From the NCBI RefSeq assembly GCF_004379255.2, contig NC_056049.1, forward strand, positions 3,410,001-3,474,000: a stretch of 64,000 bases of DNA. Reading direction: 5' to 3'. The DNA comes from Salvia splendens (lineage: Eukaryota > Streptophyta > Magnoliopsida > Lamiales > Lamiaceae). The notes beneath the pieces were generated by a model. It was not told where the DNA came from. It did not search any database and worked only from the letters and a program-made list of their open reading frames with translations. Shown in pieces: positions 32,701-44,078 of the stretch. A program made the translations under genes and the position numbers. Numbering within the stretch: position 1 is the first letter of the stretch; every line of letters starts with the position of its first letter.

Positions 32701-34120
32701 CTTTCTACAGACCTTGAGCTTGCATTTCTTTGCCGTTCTCACTTGTGTGTGTCATACTTTTCGTTTTTCTTGTGCAGGTTGTTTATCATGCTAAGACGCT
32801 TCCCTATTGAATCTAAAGGGAGGAGAAAGAAACTTTACGAGGTTTGTGTCTATCTATCTATTGAGTGGAAGGTCATACGGTTAGATGGATTCACTTGAAG
32901 TGGTATTTTTTATACCAGAAAAGTTTTCAGGGTTCACAGTGGCATCTCTACTTACAGTGGATTTTTTTTGCACATGTTAATGCACAAGCTCAAAATTTCA
33001 TTAATAATGAGATCCTGAGATCATTTTATATTCATAATGGTGGCTTGGTCGAATTGGTTTATGAGTTTTAAGTGCATCAATTAAAGTTTCTCCTACATAA
33101 CCCACTTTAGTTAGTTATTGCTTATGAGTTATGACTCAGACATACTAAACTACCCATCTTTAAATTACCTGTAGAAAATCTCCCTCCAATCTAGGGAATC
33201 ATTCATTAAAAGGTTTTGAAGTGACAGTAAATTATTGATTTAATAAACTTGGGAAAGTATTTTGAAGCACTTATCCTTTCTTTCGATATCATCCACTATT
33301 GTTATTTGGTGAGCTGCGTACTGATTATATCCATTTTACAGGTTGGATCTGTGACTGCTATTTGCTTCACTTGTTTCCTTATAAGGTGTTTCGTGGTAAG
33401 GCTCCTGCTTAGTACCCTTTTTGCTTAAACCTAGAAAAGTAACTAAATTCAGTCAATGAGAAAAACCCCACCATCCCACAAAGGGAGGAAGCATTTGGCA
33501 ATACGATGTGACAAGTGAACCATTATTCACTTTATCCACACCCCAAAAAAGATCTTTGAACCAAGTTTTTGAATATTCCTGACATTCATTTGACCAAGTG
33601 ACTCTCGTGACACCCAGTGTTGAATCTGGAGCAGCTGCCATTTTGATACAGTTAGTTTGACTAGTTGTTGCCTTTATAGTTTTTCAGCCTTAGTGAACGA
33701 ATATCCAGCCTTAGTACAAGCTGGAGAAATTTGATCTTTCCTTAGTTGATATGGATATTACTTCCCCGTTGGTCAACGTACATTAACGTTGAGTTGCTTC
33801 ATTTTTTTTATTGAGTTGCTTATCTTTCTCTAATGATATCTATCATTCGCTTTCTACTGCAGGTTATGCTCTCAGCCTTTGATTTAGATGCATCACTAGA
33901 TGTATTGGACCATCCAGTTTTGAATGTAATCTACTACACGGTATGGATATCCTCTGTTGACGATTGAGCTAAATTTCTGTAAAATTACATAATTCTGATA
34001 TACGTTACCGTTCTGCAAAAACAGCTGGTTGAGATTCTTCCTTCAGCTCTGGTTCTGTACATATTGCGCAAGCTGCCTCCAAAAAGAGTACCATCAGCAC
34101 AGTATCACCCTATCCAGTAG
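29767..34120 (+). CDS. TOM1: TOM1 (tobamovirus multiplication 1), multi-pass membrane protein
   Basis: Eleven exons: 29767-29922, 31178-31268, 31345-31397, 31873-31968, 32055-32126, 32386-32458, 32590-32635, 32778-32841, 33342-33395, 33863-33940 and 34025-34120. Together they give 292 aa, the family length. Features match TOM1 from end to end: [73 protein letters not shown], and [17 protein letters not shown] near the C-terminus. Seven hydrophobic segments fit the known tonoplast protein, a host factor that tobamoviruses use to anchor replication complexes and whose cellular role is less clear. All splice junctions keep phase. Intron 1 is long (1.25 kb). The ATG lies only 76 bp from the Harbinger terminus. 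Confidence 0.95.
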
Positions 34121-34582
34121 TTGATGCATGAAAAGCTCATATACATCAATTTCTTGGCATTCTTCGCAAGACCGAACTGAAGCCTCGAAGTAACCAGATT
34201 TATTATCACTCTGGAATGGCTCTGGTCATGAGATTTCATTTTGCCTGTATTTTGTGGGAGTCTGATTTGATGTTAACAATGGCGATTTATTGAGAAGCTT
34301 GCCATTTTAATTGAAACTTAGCCTTTCTGTTAGCATAGTTTTGTAGTTGCTTTTATCATTTTAAGTTTTAATAGTTGTGATCATTTAGAATTCTCAGTGT
34401 TTTAATGCGTATCCCAATAAGAAAAATGTGTTGGTTTTATTTTATACTCCTAAAATAATTTGCTACTCTAGGGGTTAATTTGCTAACTGTGAGACGAACA
34501 ATGTCCAACACTATATTGACAAGGGATCTGAAACTGAGTTGATACATTCGCTTGATGTCAGACACACCATCGCCTCAGAATC
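34121..34582. other. TOM1 3'UTR and convergent spacer
   Basis: No gene. The part at about 34220-34280 (GCCTGTATTTTGTGGGAGTC) recurs in diverged form at about 51190-51225. Confidence 0.5.
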
Positions 34583-34765
34583 TCACCGAGGTGGAGCGTC
34601 GTCCATTGCTGGAGCAGCAAATCTCACAGCTGCAGGCCTGGCCGCCACTACAGGCTCGTCAGCAAATAATGATTGTATTATTGCTGGCGTTCTCAGGGGT
34701 CGTCGGCCTGTCATTTTAGGATATACGTCTTCAAGAAAGTAGTAAGCATGGCCTCCTACCACTCC

Positions 34766-35118
34766 CTGAGCCAAAGAAATGTCACTGTAAATGACACATG
34801 TATGCCTTGCAATCCATAGATACGAGAAGAACACGAAAGGCTGTATAATTTTCAATGTTGAATACACACAAATACAAACTTGCATGTACACCAGCACATT
34901 TCAGCATGCATTAGTAAGGAAATATGTACTGAAAACCTAGTTGAGACATATATTGTGGTCGTTATATGTATAGTCCAATTAAATACTGATAACGCAAAGA
35001 AAATGCAGCTTTTAGCTCAAGACAGAATATACAGAACCGAGTTGAATATATCTGTGTCACACAGATCAATGTAAATGCTCAGCTGATGGTATGTAATCCA
35101 GATTAATATTGCCATGAA
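34766..35118 (-). other. remnant of the Derlin intron left of the copia insertion
   Basis: Non-coding sequence that belongs to the interrupted Derlin intron together with 42397-42461. CCAGA at 35119-35123 is the left copy of the copia target duplication. Confidence 0.6.
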
Positions 35119-35123
35119 CCAGA

Positions 35124-36234
35124 TGTAAAAATCATGGATTAAATATGCCCGGTCAATGGATTTTGACCAAATAATAAATGTGGCGAGACATTTAATTTTG
35201 TGAAATTAAATGACATAGCGTCGATCTACATTTTACGTAGATAAATGTAGTATATTCACTTTCTCAAATCCGATTTCCGGTGAGTGAGAAATAGTGGATT
35301 AAAGTTGGGCATAATTAGCTTTTAATTAAAGCTTGGAGTTGGAGCTTAGGGAATAATTAACTAGTGTTAATTATCCCACATTGGAGGATTAACACATTTT
35401 AATGTGCTTAAATTAAGTACCTTATTGTTACTTAATAATTATAGTGGACCAAGATGGGTGAAAGAGCCCACACGCGCGGGCCGCCGCCGCCGCCGCCCGC
35501 CCGCCCGCCCGCCCGAGCCCGTGCCCGCGCTCGCGGGCCTTGGGCCCTGGCCCGATCTCGATCTTGGACTTGGCAATTGGTCTTTGGGTGGTCTTGGACT
35601 AATCCACACGCGAAAGGCACACTCCTGCCACACGCTCGTAACCGCCAGCGGTTACGAATCTGCCATGATGAGCCTTCATGGCTTGGTTGACCCTGCATGG
35701 TGGCAGTCCAAGTGACTTGACACATCGTCAAGCGAGGCACAATCACGGCTGCCACATAAGAAATCCACACGCGAAAGGCACACTCCTGCCACACGCTCGT
35801 AACCTCCGGCGGTTACGAATCTGCCATGATGGTCAAGGCTTGGTTGACCCTGCATGGTGGCTTGGCCTATAAATAGGCTAGCCATTCCACTGCATTAGAA
35901 CACACAATTCACAAGCATAAGCTCTCTCCCTCTCTCTGGATAGTTTTTCTGTCGAAGCTCTGCCCTCTCCTCCATCCAGTTCGCCGGAGCTCTGCTGATT
36001 GCGGTGCTGCATCAAAAGAGACGTAGTCGTTTTACCTTTGGGGACGACACGCCAAACCGAGAGCACGACCGGGGCGTATCTCGTCTTGCGGGAAGAGGCC
36101 TCCTCGACTCGGCTATCATACTGGTTTAGTTGTTTCGATTTCTATTGTAATTTCTTTAGTTCATTTTCTCATTTTCTTTCTTTTGGGTTGTATTACGCCC
36201 TACTGTTATCTCTTGTAATCCCCAGAAACCAACA
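35124..36234 (+). repeat. 5' LTR of the copia element
   Basis: 1111 bp, TG to CA. It contains a direct duplication of about 100-160 bp: the block starting AATCCACACGCGAAAGGCAC occurs at about 35600 and again at about 35761, while the 3' LTR has it once. A CCG/CCCG-rich stretch at about 35475-35550 differs in repeat number from the 3' LTR. Confidence 0.93.
35868..35875 (+). promoter_or_regulatory. TATA box of the 5' LTR
   Basis: TATAAATA within GGCCTATAAATAGGC, conserved in both LTRs, about 365 bp before the LTR end. It marks the likely U3/R transcription start region. Confidence 0.7.
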
Positions 36235-36324
36235 ATCGCAAGACGAGATATAACTTGCCTTTGAAGGAATTTGGACCACTAAACTGAACTAAAACTTTCG
36301 AAACTTTAAACACCTTTGCTGGAG

Positions 36325-39300
36325 ATGTCGACTGAATCCAACACCGCTGCTGCCACCACCACCACCGCCATTTCCTCCACCATGGCGAACACTGGACCGG
36401 TCAACACTTCATCAATTCCGATGATGATGCCCACTCCTGGGCGCTATCCTTCTTCATCAACAACCCCTTGGGAGTTTGTTAACCCCCTTGGGCCCACTGG
36501 TGGATCCACCTCGAGTGGATTGGTTGGTTCCACTTTTAGTGGTTCCTTCGGATCCTTTAATGGATCGAGTGCTGGGGCCTTCTGGTCTCACACGAATGCT
36601 GGGGCCTTCGGGTCTCATGCGGGTGCTAGTCCCTTCGGGGATAGTGCGACCATGGCGGGCTCTATGCCCAACATGAATGGTGGGGGCTCTATGCCCAACC
36701 ACGTTGTTGGCTCCTTCGGAGGCAACAGAATTGGTTCCTTCCATGGACCAAGTTCGGCACCTTTGGCACCAAGAATGATGCCACCTGCCGAGAAACCACC
36801 CAAGTTTGGAGGATCTGACTTCAAGAGGTGGTACCAAAAGATGTTGTTCTACTTGACAACATTGGGCGTCGCCAACTTCCTCACGGAGAACGAGCCGCCC
36901 GTGCCAAGTGACCAAGAGACTAGGCTCGAAGTCATGGTGGACTATGAGGCTTGGAGGAAAGGAGATTATCTTTGTAAAAATTCCATTCTAAGTGCTTTAG
37001 ATGATAGTTTGTACAATGTATACTCCAATGTAACCACATCTAAACAAATGTGGGAAAGCCTAGAAAAGAAATATAGCATAGATAATGCTGCAGGGACTGA
37101 ACAAGTTGTAGCATCCAAATTTATGAACTACAAGATGGTCGACTCTCGACCCATCATGGAGCAAGTCCAAGAGCTCCAAATGATCATCCACGCATTAGTG
37201 GCTGAAGGGATGACCTTGCCCGATAAATTCCTAAGGTACACGATCATTGACAAGCTTCCTCCCAGCTGGAAGGACTTCAAGAGCTATCTCAAGCACAAGC
37301 GAAAACAGATGACCCTTGAAGACTTGATCGTGAAGTTGCGCATTGAGGCTGATGTGCGCAAAAGCGACCAAAAGGCTAAGGGCTTCACCCCAAATGAAGC
37401 CAAAGCCAATCTGTTGGAGCGGGGCGGTCCCTCCAACAAACGCCCTCGCACAAACCGTCCAAATGACAAAGGGAAGGGAAAACAGCCTTCAAAGAAGTTT
37501 GAAGGTGACTGCTACAAATGTGGCAAACAAGGCCACTTTGCTAAAGACTGCCGCAGCAAGAAGAAGAAGCCGGCTGCCCACGTCGTTGAGAAGGAGTTCA
37601 AAGACTGGGACGAGAACGACCTCATTGCTGTGGTCACTGAAGAGGTTAATCTTGTTGATAACAAGGGTGGCTGGTACATCGACACCGGCGCTACTGCTCA
37701 TGTCTGCTCAGATAGGAGCAAGTTTGCCTCCTACACGGCTGTTGAAGGGAGGAAAATCAACATGGGGAATCAAGCATCGTCCGAAATCCTCGGCGTTGGC
37801 AACGTGATTCTCATGATGACGTCTGGCGTCACAATCACTTTGAAGGATGTGCTGCATATCCCGGACATCCGCAAGAACCTAGTGTCAGGATCAATACTAG
37901 TTAATAAATGGTTTAAACTTGTATTTGAGTCTAATAGGTTTGCTTTGTATAAGTTTGGAAAATCCCTCGGAAAAGGTTATGTAACCGATGGGCTTTTCAA
38001 ACTTAGTGTGACGACTCGCAGTGTTGCTAAGCCTCTGGCCAATAATAAAGCATCTACTTCCTCTTATTTGACTGAGTGTTCAAATTTGTGGCATTGTAGA
38101 TTGGGACATATAAATTCAAAAGCCATTAAAAGATTAGTAAATTTAGATTTACTAAAGGCTAATGAATTGGATATCCAAGATAAATGTGAAATTTGTCTTG
38201 AAGCAAAAATGACTAAGTTGCCGTTTCACTCGGTTGAACGAAGCACAAAACCTCTTGAATTAATTCACACGGACGTATGTGATTTAAAGATGGTGCAAAC
38301 TAGAGGTGGTAAAAAGTACTTTATCACTTTCATAGATGATTGCACAAGGTATTGCTACATTTATATTTTAAGAAGTAAAGATGAAGCAATAGAAGCGTTC
38401 AAAAATTATAAGAACGAAGTTGAGAATCAACTTGGTTGTAAAATCAAATCGATTCGAAGCGATAGAGGGGGTGAATATGTAGCCCCGTTTGAGGAATTAT
38501 GCAACGCAAGTGGTATAATCCATCAAACGACTGCACCATATTCACCACAATCTAATGGTGTTGCAGAACGCAAAAATCAAACTCTGAAAGAGATGATGAA
38601 TGCACTGCTTCTAACTTCAGGATTACCACATAACATGTGGGGGGAAGCTGTTTTGACAGCCAACTATATCTTGAATAAGATTCCTCTCAAAGGAAAAGAT
38701 GTTACTCCTTATGAGCTGTGGAAATGAAGGAAGTCATCCTACAAATACCTCAAAGTGTGAGGGTGTTTGGCAAAGGTGATGGTTCCTCCGCCCAAAGAAG
38801 TTACAATCGGATCTAAGACGGTTGATTGCATCTTCATTGGATATGCACTTAATAGTAGTGCATATCGATTTGTTGTTCACAAGTCTGAAATATCGACTAT
38901 AACAGTAGGGACAACAATTGAGTCAAGGAATGCCGTATTTTTCGAAAATACATTTCCTTGCAAAGACAAAGAAAAGGTCGTAACCAATTCTGAGACAAGA
39001 ATTGAAGAAGAAGCCACTAGTTCTAAACCAGTGGAAGAAGAAGCCACTAGTTCTAAATCATCGGATGAGGAACCTAAATCGCGCAAGCGTACAAGGCCCG
39101 ATCCGAATGATACAGTACTAAGACGTGGTAATAGGGTCAGAACACCAAAAACATTTGGTCATGACTACATTGCTTTTATGTTAGATGAAGAACCGACATC
39201 TATAAAAGTAGCATTCGATGGCCCAGACGGGTTACATTGGAGAGAAGCTGTTCAAAGCGAAATTGATTCAATTTTGCTAAACCACACTTGGGTGTTGGTT

Positions 39301-40717
39301 GATTTGCCCGAAGGTGCTAAACCTTTAGGATGCAAATGGGTCCTTAAAAGAAAGTTTAAGGCCGATGGAACAATAGATAAGTATAAAGCCCGATTAGTAG
39401 TAAAGGGTTTTAAACAAAAGGAAGGACATGACTTCTTCGATACATATTCACCTGTAACAAGGATTACATCTATCCGAGTGCTTCTCGCTATTGCTGCATT
39501 GTACAATCTTGAGATTCATCAAATGGATGTAAAGACCGCGTTTCTAAATGGTGAACTAGAAGATGAAATCTATATGGAACAACCCGAAGGGTTTGTAGTA
39601 CCTGGACAAGAGAAAAAGGTATGCAAGCTCGTAAAGTCTCTATATGGATTGAAACAAGCGCCATTGCAATGGCACTTGAAGTTTGATAATGTGATGTTAT
39701 CAAATGGGTTTAAAATCAACGAGTGTGACAAATGTGTCTACATCAAGAGCACTAATAACGGCCATGTTATAGTGTGTTTATACGTTGATGATATGTTAAT
39801 CTTGGGTAGTAACACTCAAGTAATTAACGATACAAAGGCCATGTTAAAGAGAAACTTTGACATGAAAGACATGGGTCTAACCAATGTAATTCTTGGAATG
39901 AAGATTCTAAGAACGTCTGATGGAATCATCTTAACACAATCTCATTATGTTGAGAAGATATTGAATAAATTCAAGGCCTATGATGGCGCGCCAGTTAAGA
40001 CTTCAATTGAACTCGACGTTCACTTGAGCAAGAACAAAGGCGAGCCCGTTGCACAAGAAGAGTATGCACGGGTGATCGGATGCATTATGTACTTGACTAA
40101 TTGCACTCAACCTGACATTGCTTGTGCCGTGAACAAGTTGAGTCGTTACACGAGCAATCCAAGCAAAGATCATTGGAGAGCTCTTGTGAGGGTTTTGAGA
40201 TATTTAAAACATACTCAAAATCTTGGGCTACACTTCGGTACTTGAAGGGTACTGTGATGCCAATTGGATATCCGATAATAGAGACTCACTTTCAACAAGT
40301 GGATACGTCTTTACTATTGGGGGTGGTGTTGTATCGTGGAAATCCACAAAACAGACATGTATAGCCCGATCAACAATGGAATCAGAGTTCATTGCCTTAG
40401 ATAAGGCGGGTGAGGAAGCCGAGTGGCTTAAGAACTTTCTTGAAGATATTTCATGTTGGTCTAAGCCAGTGCCACCAGTGTTGATCCACTGCGATAGCCA
40501 AGCAGCTATTGGAAGGGCAAACAATGGCTTCTATAATGGTAAGTCTCGACATATACGTCGACGACATAACACCGTGAGACATTTGATCACAACAGGGGTG
40601 ATTACAATTGACTATGTGAAGTCAATAGATAATCTAGCGGATCCGCTAACCAAAGGGTTAAACCGGGATCAAATGAACAAGTTGCTAGAGGGAATGAGTT
40701 TGAAATCCACAAACTAA
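36325..40717 (+). pseudogene. copia gag-pol polyprotein with two stops and a frameshift
   Basis: The frame starts at ATG 36325 with a low-complexity Gly/Ser/Pro/Met leader of about 130 residues, then gag. The zinc knuckle [14 protein letters not shown] and the protease [12 protein letters not shown] follow. Next are the pre-integrase LWHCRLGH, integrase ([37 protein letters not shown]), reverse transcriptase (CKWVLKRKFKADG, QMDVKTAFLNG, YVDDMLILG) and RNase H ([27 protein letters not shown]). TGA codons replace sense codons at 38725 and 38758, in the spacer after integrase where WK[stop]RKSSYK and KV[stop]GCLAKV are read. A small deletion near 40240 shifts the frame before RNase H. Otherwise all domains are well kept, so the decay is recent. 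Confidence 0.95.
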
Positions 40718-41279
40718 AGAACTATTATAGTGGTAACCCAACCATGATGACTGGAGATCCCAAGAACTTGGTTCAAAGGGACAACTAAGCTATGAGAGTT
40801 CATGAGAAACACTCAACTATATCTATTCCCTAGAGAGCAATAGAGTGTTAGAGAACTTGCCTAGTGGTAAAGGCTAAGTCTATGACTTTTAATGGTTCTT
40901 AAGGATCTCAAAGAGATGGAGTTCTCAAAGAGACCAAGTATGGCAAGGTACTTGACTAAGAATCACCTCTGTAAGTGTGAAGTGTGGTCGCTTCATAAAA
41001 CATACTTATGAATCCAAAGTGGTGTCCAAGACCGCAATGGACACAAAAAGTGAGAACGGATGAGGTTGAGGTGTTTAAGCGTTAACACCATTGACACGGT
41101 GCACGCCGTGGGGGATTAGTTCAAAGCATCGCGCTACTAAGCCGCCTGTGTATCCGATGGTGTCGACTATGGAAGGTTTAAGGCCAACAACTACCTTTCC
41201 TTATGCTTATATACCTCTCGAGGGTTGAGCTTGTGTCTGCATGCATATGCATTTGGCTATTTCCACTCATGTGGGGGAT
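40718..41279 (+). other. copia 3' non-coding segment with polypurine tract
   Basis: About 560 bp between the RNase H stop and the 3' LTR without coding sequence. The GTGGGGGAT tract at 41271-41279 is the likely plus-strand primer. Confidence 0.7.
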
Positions 41280-42391
41280 TGTAAAAATCATGGATTAAAT
41301 ATGCCCGGTCAATGGATTTTGACCAAATAATAAATGTGACGAGACATTTAATTTTTTGAAATTAAATGACATAGCGTCGATCTATATTTTACGTAGATAA
41401 ATGTAGTATATTCACTTTCTCAAATCCGATTTTCGGTGAGTGAGAAATAGTGGATTAAAGTTGGGCATAATTAGCTTTTAATTAAAGCTTAGAGTTGGAG
41501 CTTAGGGAATAATTAACTAGTGTTAATTATCCATATTGGAGGATTAACACATCTTTTAATGTGCTTAAATTAAGTGCCTTTATGTTACTTAATAATTATA
41601 GTGGACCAAGATGGGTGAAAGAGCCCACACGCGCACACACGCGCGCGCCGCCGTCGCCGCCGCCCGCCCGAGTTCGAGCCAGTGCCCGTGCTCGCGCTCG
41701 CGCTCGCGGGCCTCGGGCCCGGGCCCGATCCCGATCCCGATCCCGATCTCGATCTTGATCTTAGACTTGGATCTTGGATCTTGGCAATTGGTCTTTGGGT
41801 GGTCTTTGGGCTTGGTGCTTGGCCCAAACTAATCTTTTTAGACCACCGCCGAGTCAGCAGTCCAAGTGGCTTGACACATCGTCAAGCGAGGCACAGCCAC
41901 GGCTGCCACATAAGAAATCCACACGCGAAAGGCACACTCCTGCCACACGCTCGTAACCGCCGGCGGTTACGAATCTGCCATGATGAGCCTTCATGGCTTG
42001 GTTGACCCTGCATGGTGGCTTGGCCTATAAATAGGCTAGCCATTCCACTGCATTAGAACACACAATTCACAAGCATAAGCTCTCTCCCTCTCTCTGCATA
42101 GTTTTTCTGTCGAAGCTCTGCCCTCTCCTCCATCCAGTTCGCCGGAGCTCTGATGATTGCGGTGCTACATCAAAAGAGACGTAGCCGTTTTACCTTTGGG
42201 GACGACACGCCAAACCGAGAGCACGACCGGGCGTATCTCGTCTTGCGGGAAGAGGCCTCCTCGACTCGGCTATCATACTGGTTTAGTTGTTTCGATTTCT
42301 ATTGTAATTTCTTTAGTTCAGTTTCTCATTTTCTTTCTTTTGGGTTGTATTACGCCCTACTATTATCTCTTGTAATCCCCAGAAATCAACA
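41280..42391 (+). repeat. 3' LTR of the copia element
   Basis: 1112 bp. Nearly identical to the 5' LTR outside the GC-rich tract, where it has CGATCC and CTTGGATCTTGGAT expansions and a CTTGGCCCAAACTAATC segment lacking in the 5' LTR. Its last bases are AAATCAACA versus AAACCAACA in the 5' LTR. Confidence 0.93.
42026..42033 (+). promoter_or_regulatory. TATA box of the 3' LTR
   Basis: The same TATAAATA motif in the 3' LTR. It points rightward and could drive transcripts antisense to the Derlin fragment. Confidence 0.65.
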
Positions 42392-42512
42392 CCAGAAACA
42401 TGAACCTAAATGCCAGACCATTATCAAGATGAAACTTAATTACTAGAATAGTAAGACATACCAGAAGATCCACCCAAGCACTAGAACCAAGGACAGAAAA
42501 TCCAATAAGCAC

Positions 42513-42792
42513 CTGTTGTGGCCAACATCAGAAGTCACAAAAACATCAGTATAAAAGGCATGTGAATAAATAATCAATAGCAAAAAGATGTTAAAGCATG
42601 CAATGGCCAGATTACAAGTCCTAGTGGATATAATGTGCTCATCAAAAGTGTCATACATATGGCTTATATAGCAGATGTGACGAAATTACAGCCAAAGTCT
42701 TATTCCACAAAAATTTTGTTAGTGATCAATTGATCGTAAAAAAAAAGTAGCGCGCAGGAAATGAAGCATCACAACAATAAACACATAACTCG
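42513..42792 (-). other. Derlin intron remnant upstream of exon
   Basis: Non-coding sequence preceding the 17-codon Derlin exon on the minus strand. No earlier exon was found. Confidence 0.45.
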
Positions 42793-42802
42793 ACCCAAAT
42801 TG

Positions 42803-44068
42803 GAGAGATTTCGGAAAAAGGGGCTAAATACGCAAGCCTTTCGAAATTTAGGATTAAATTTACACGTCTTTCAAAATATGGGATCGTGACATGCGAATTT
42901 TTCGGAATAAGGGATTTTTAAGTTTTATCTATTTTCTCTTCTTTTTTTTGTTATCCCTAATTTATTCACTACAATTTTTTATTCCAATTATTTTCACCCA
43001 AATCACCAAACACCAGTTCCAAAAATTAGCAATTGAAATCCTAGAACGTCTTTCTCTACCCTCATGCCCAGCCTCCAATTTGCAATCTTTCTCTTTCTCT
43101 TTCGTTTTTCCACTCTTCCTATCGCCCTATCTTTTCTCTTGTGCAGTCGTCAGCGACCACACAAAGTGGTCCTTTGTTCACGTCTTCATCGACGCTGCTG
43201 CTGCATACCATCATCCCCTGCTCTCTAAATCAGTCGGAGCCTCTCGTCACGCTGTTGCAGTAGCATGTCTTAGCCACTGTCGCTCGATGGCAACCACGCG
43301 TCCTCGCATCACCAGGGCGCCGCCTCTTCCGGTTTCGAGACCGTCTACCGCCGCCGTCTCCGGAGACTCTTAGCACCTGTGGCCTCTCTCCCTCGGCACC
43401 CTTATTTCAAAAGCAACTGGACACCTCAGTCTTCTCTCATGGCAACCCCTCATCCGTCCCCAAATTTAGAGAGCTAAAATCCGTCGACTATCTCTTTCTC
43501 TCTCTTGTTGCACAGCCAAACATTTCCATCACTCGGTTCAGGCGACGTCATCGCGCCTCGCTGACAGCCAGTGTCACCCTCTCGGTGCTCAGCGCCGTCA
43601 GCCCTCTCAAATTCACCACGACACAGCATCGTCGCTGCTCGAACTCCCTCGCCAGCCGCCGTGCCTCATCGACACAACGTGTCGTCTGCTGTCCGGAGAT
43701 CCTCGAGCCCGAAATCAGTCTGCTTAGGGCTCATGTTCTCGTCGAGCATGAGGTCTCGAACTTCAGGTTTCCACGGGTAATCATTTGGAGGGGGCGGTGT
43801 TTTGGGTGAAAAATGGATTGTAACAAAAAATAGTATTATAATTATAGTGAAAATGATAGAGGGTAATTTGGTCAATTTATAAATATCATTAGAGAAATAA
43901 TAAGAAAAATAAGAAAAAAAATAAAAATTCAAAAATCCATTTTTTTGAAAAATTCGCATGTCACGATCTCATATTTCGAAAGGCGTGCGAATTTAATCCT
44001 AAATTTCGAATTTCGAATTTCGAATTTCGAAAGGCTTGCGTATTGAGACCATTTTTCCGAAATTTCTC
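42803..44068. mobile_element. long-TIR Mutator-like element, non-autonomous
   Basis: Terminal inverted repeats of about 125 bp start GAGAGATTTCGGAAAAAGGG (left) and GAGAAATTTCGGAAAAATGG (right, reverse complement). Both continue with AATACGCAAGCCTTTCGAAA and later ATCGTGACATGCGAATTTTT. The right arm holds extra copies of GAAATTC. A 10-bp direct repeat ACCCAAATTG flanks it (42793-42802 and 44069-44078), in the size range of Mutator-like elements. The interior (about 43020-43800) is GC-richer than its surroundings and is not transposase. It may be captured gene sequence, as in Pack-MULEs; on the minus strand it has an EVRDLMLDENMSPK stretch that I cannot identify. Confidence 0.82.
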
Positions 44069-44078
44069 ACCCAAATTG

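Larger units (their letters stand above)
35124..42391 (+). mobile_element. full-length Ty1/copia retrotransposon with 5-bp target duplication
   Basis: Two LTRs (35124-36234 and 41280-42391) start TGTAAAAATC and end in CAACA, and CCAGA flanks the element on both sides (35119-35123 and 42392-42396). The internal order protease, integrase, reverse transcriptase, RNase H is that of Ty1/copia. The purine-rich GTGGGGGAT directly precedes the 3' LTR. The usual initiator-Met primer site (TGGTATCAGAGC) is not found after the 5' LTR, where the sequence is ATCGCAAGACGAG. The polyprotein has two in-frame stops and one frameshift, so this copy is not autonomous. Confidence 0.95.
34583..42512 (-). pseudogene. 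Derlin gene fragment, two 3' exons split by a copia insertion
   Basis: Two minus-strand exons are recognisable. Exon 42512-42462 encodes 17 residues (VLIGFSVLGSSAWVDLL) with consensus acceptor and donor. Exon 34765-34583 encodes GVVGGHAYYFLEDVYPKMTG and continues through a RRPLRTP, LFADEP and RFAAPAMDD tail to a stop. The junction is in phase and together they match the last third of a plant Derlin, a rhomboid-like ER membrane protein of ER-associated degradation. The copia element at 35124-42391 lies in the intron between them. No upstream Derlin exons (the first four to five transmembrane segments) are visible between 42513 and 45200, so this is a 5'-truncated copy, not a working gene. Confidence 0.82.

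Noticed and set aside
34583..34897. A complete small 104-aa gene
   Set aside because: Only its last 60 codons match Derlin; the N-terminal part is intron sequence read through the acceptor site.
35432..35885. Overlapping frames on both strands in the LTR GC-rich tract
   Set aside because: They come from CCG/CCCG low-complexity repeats and duplicated LTR sequence, not from genes.
36457..36915. 152-codon minus-strand frame opposite copia gag
   Set aside because: Shadow of the Gly/Pro/Ser-rich gag leader on the other strand.
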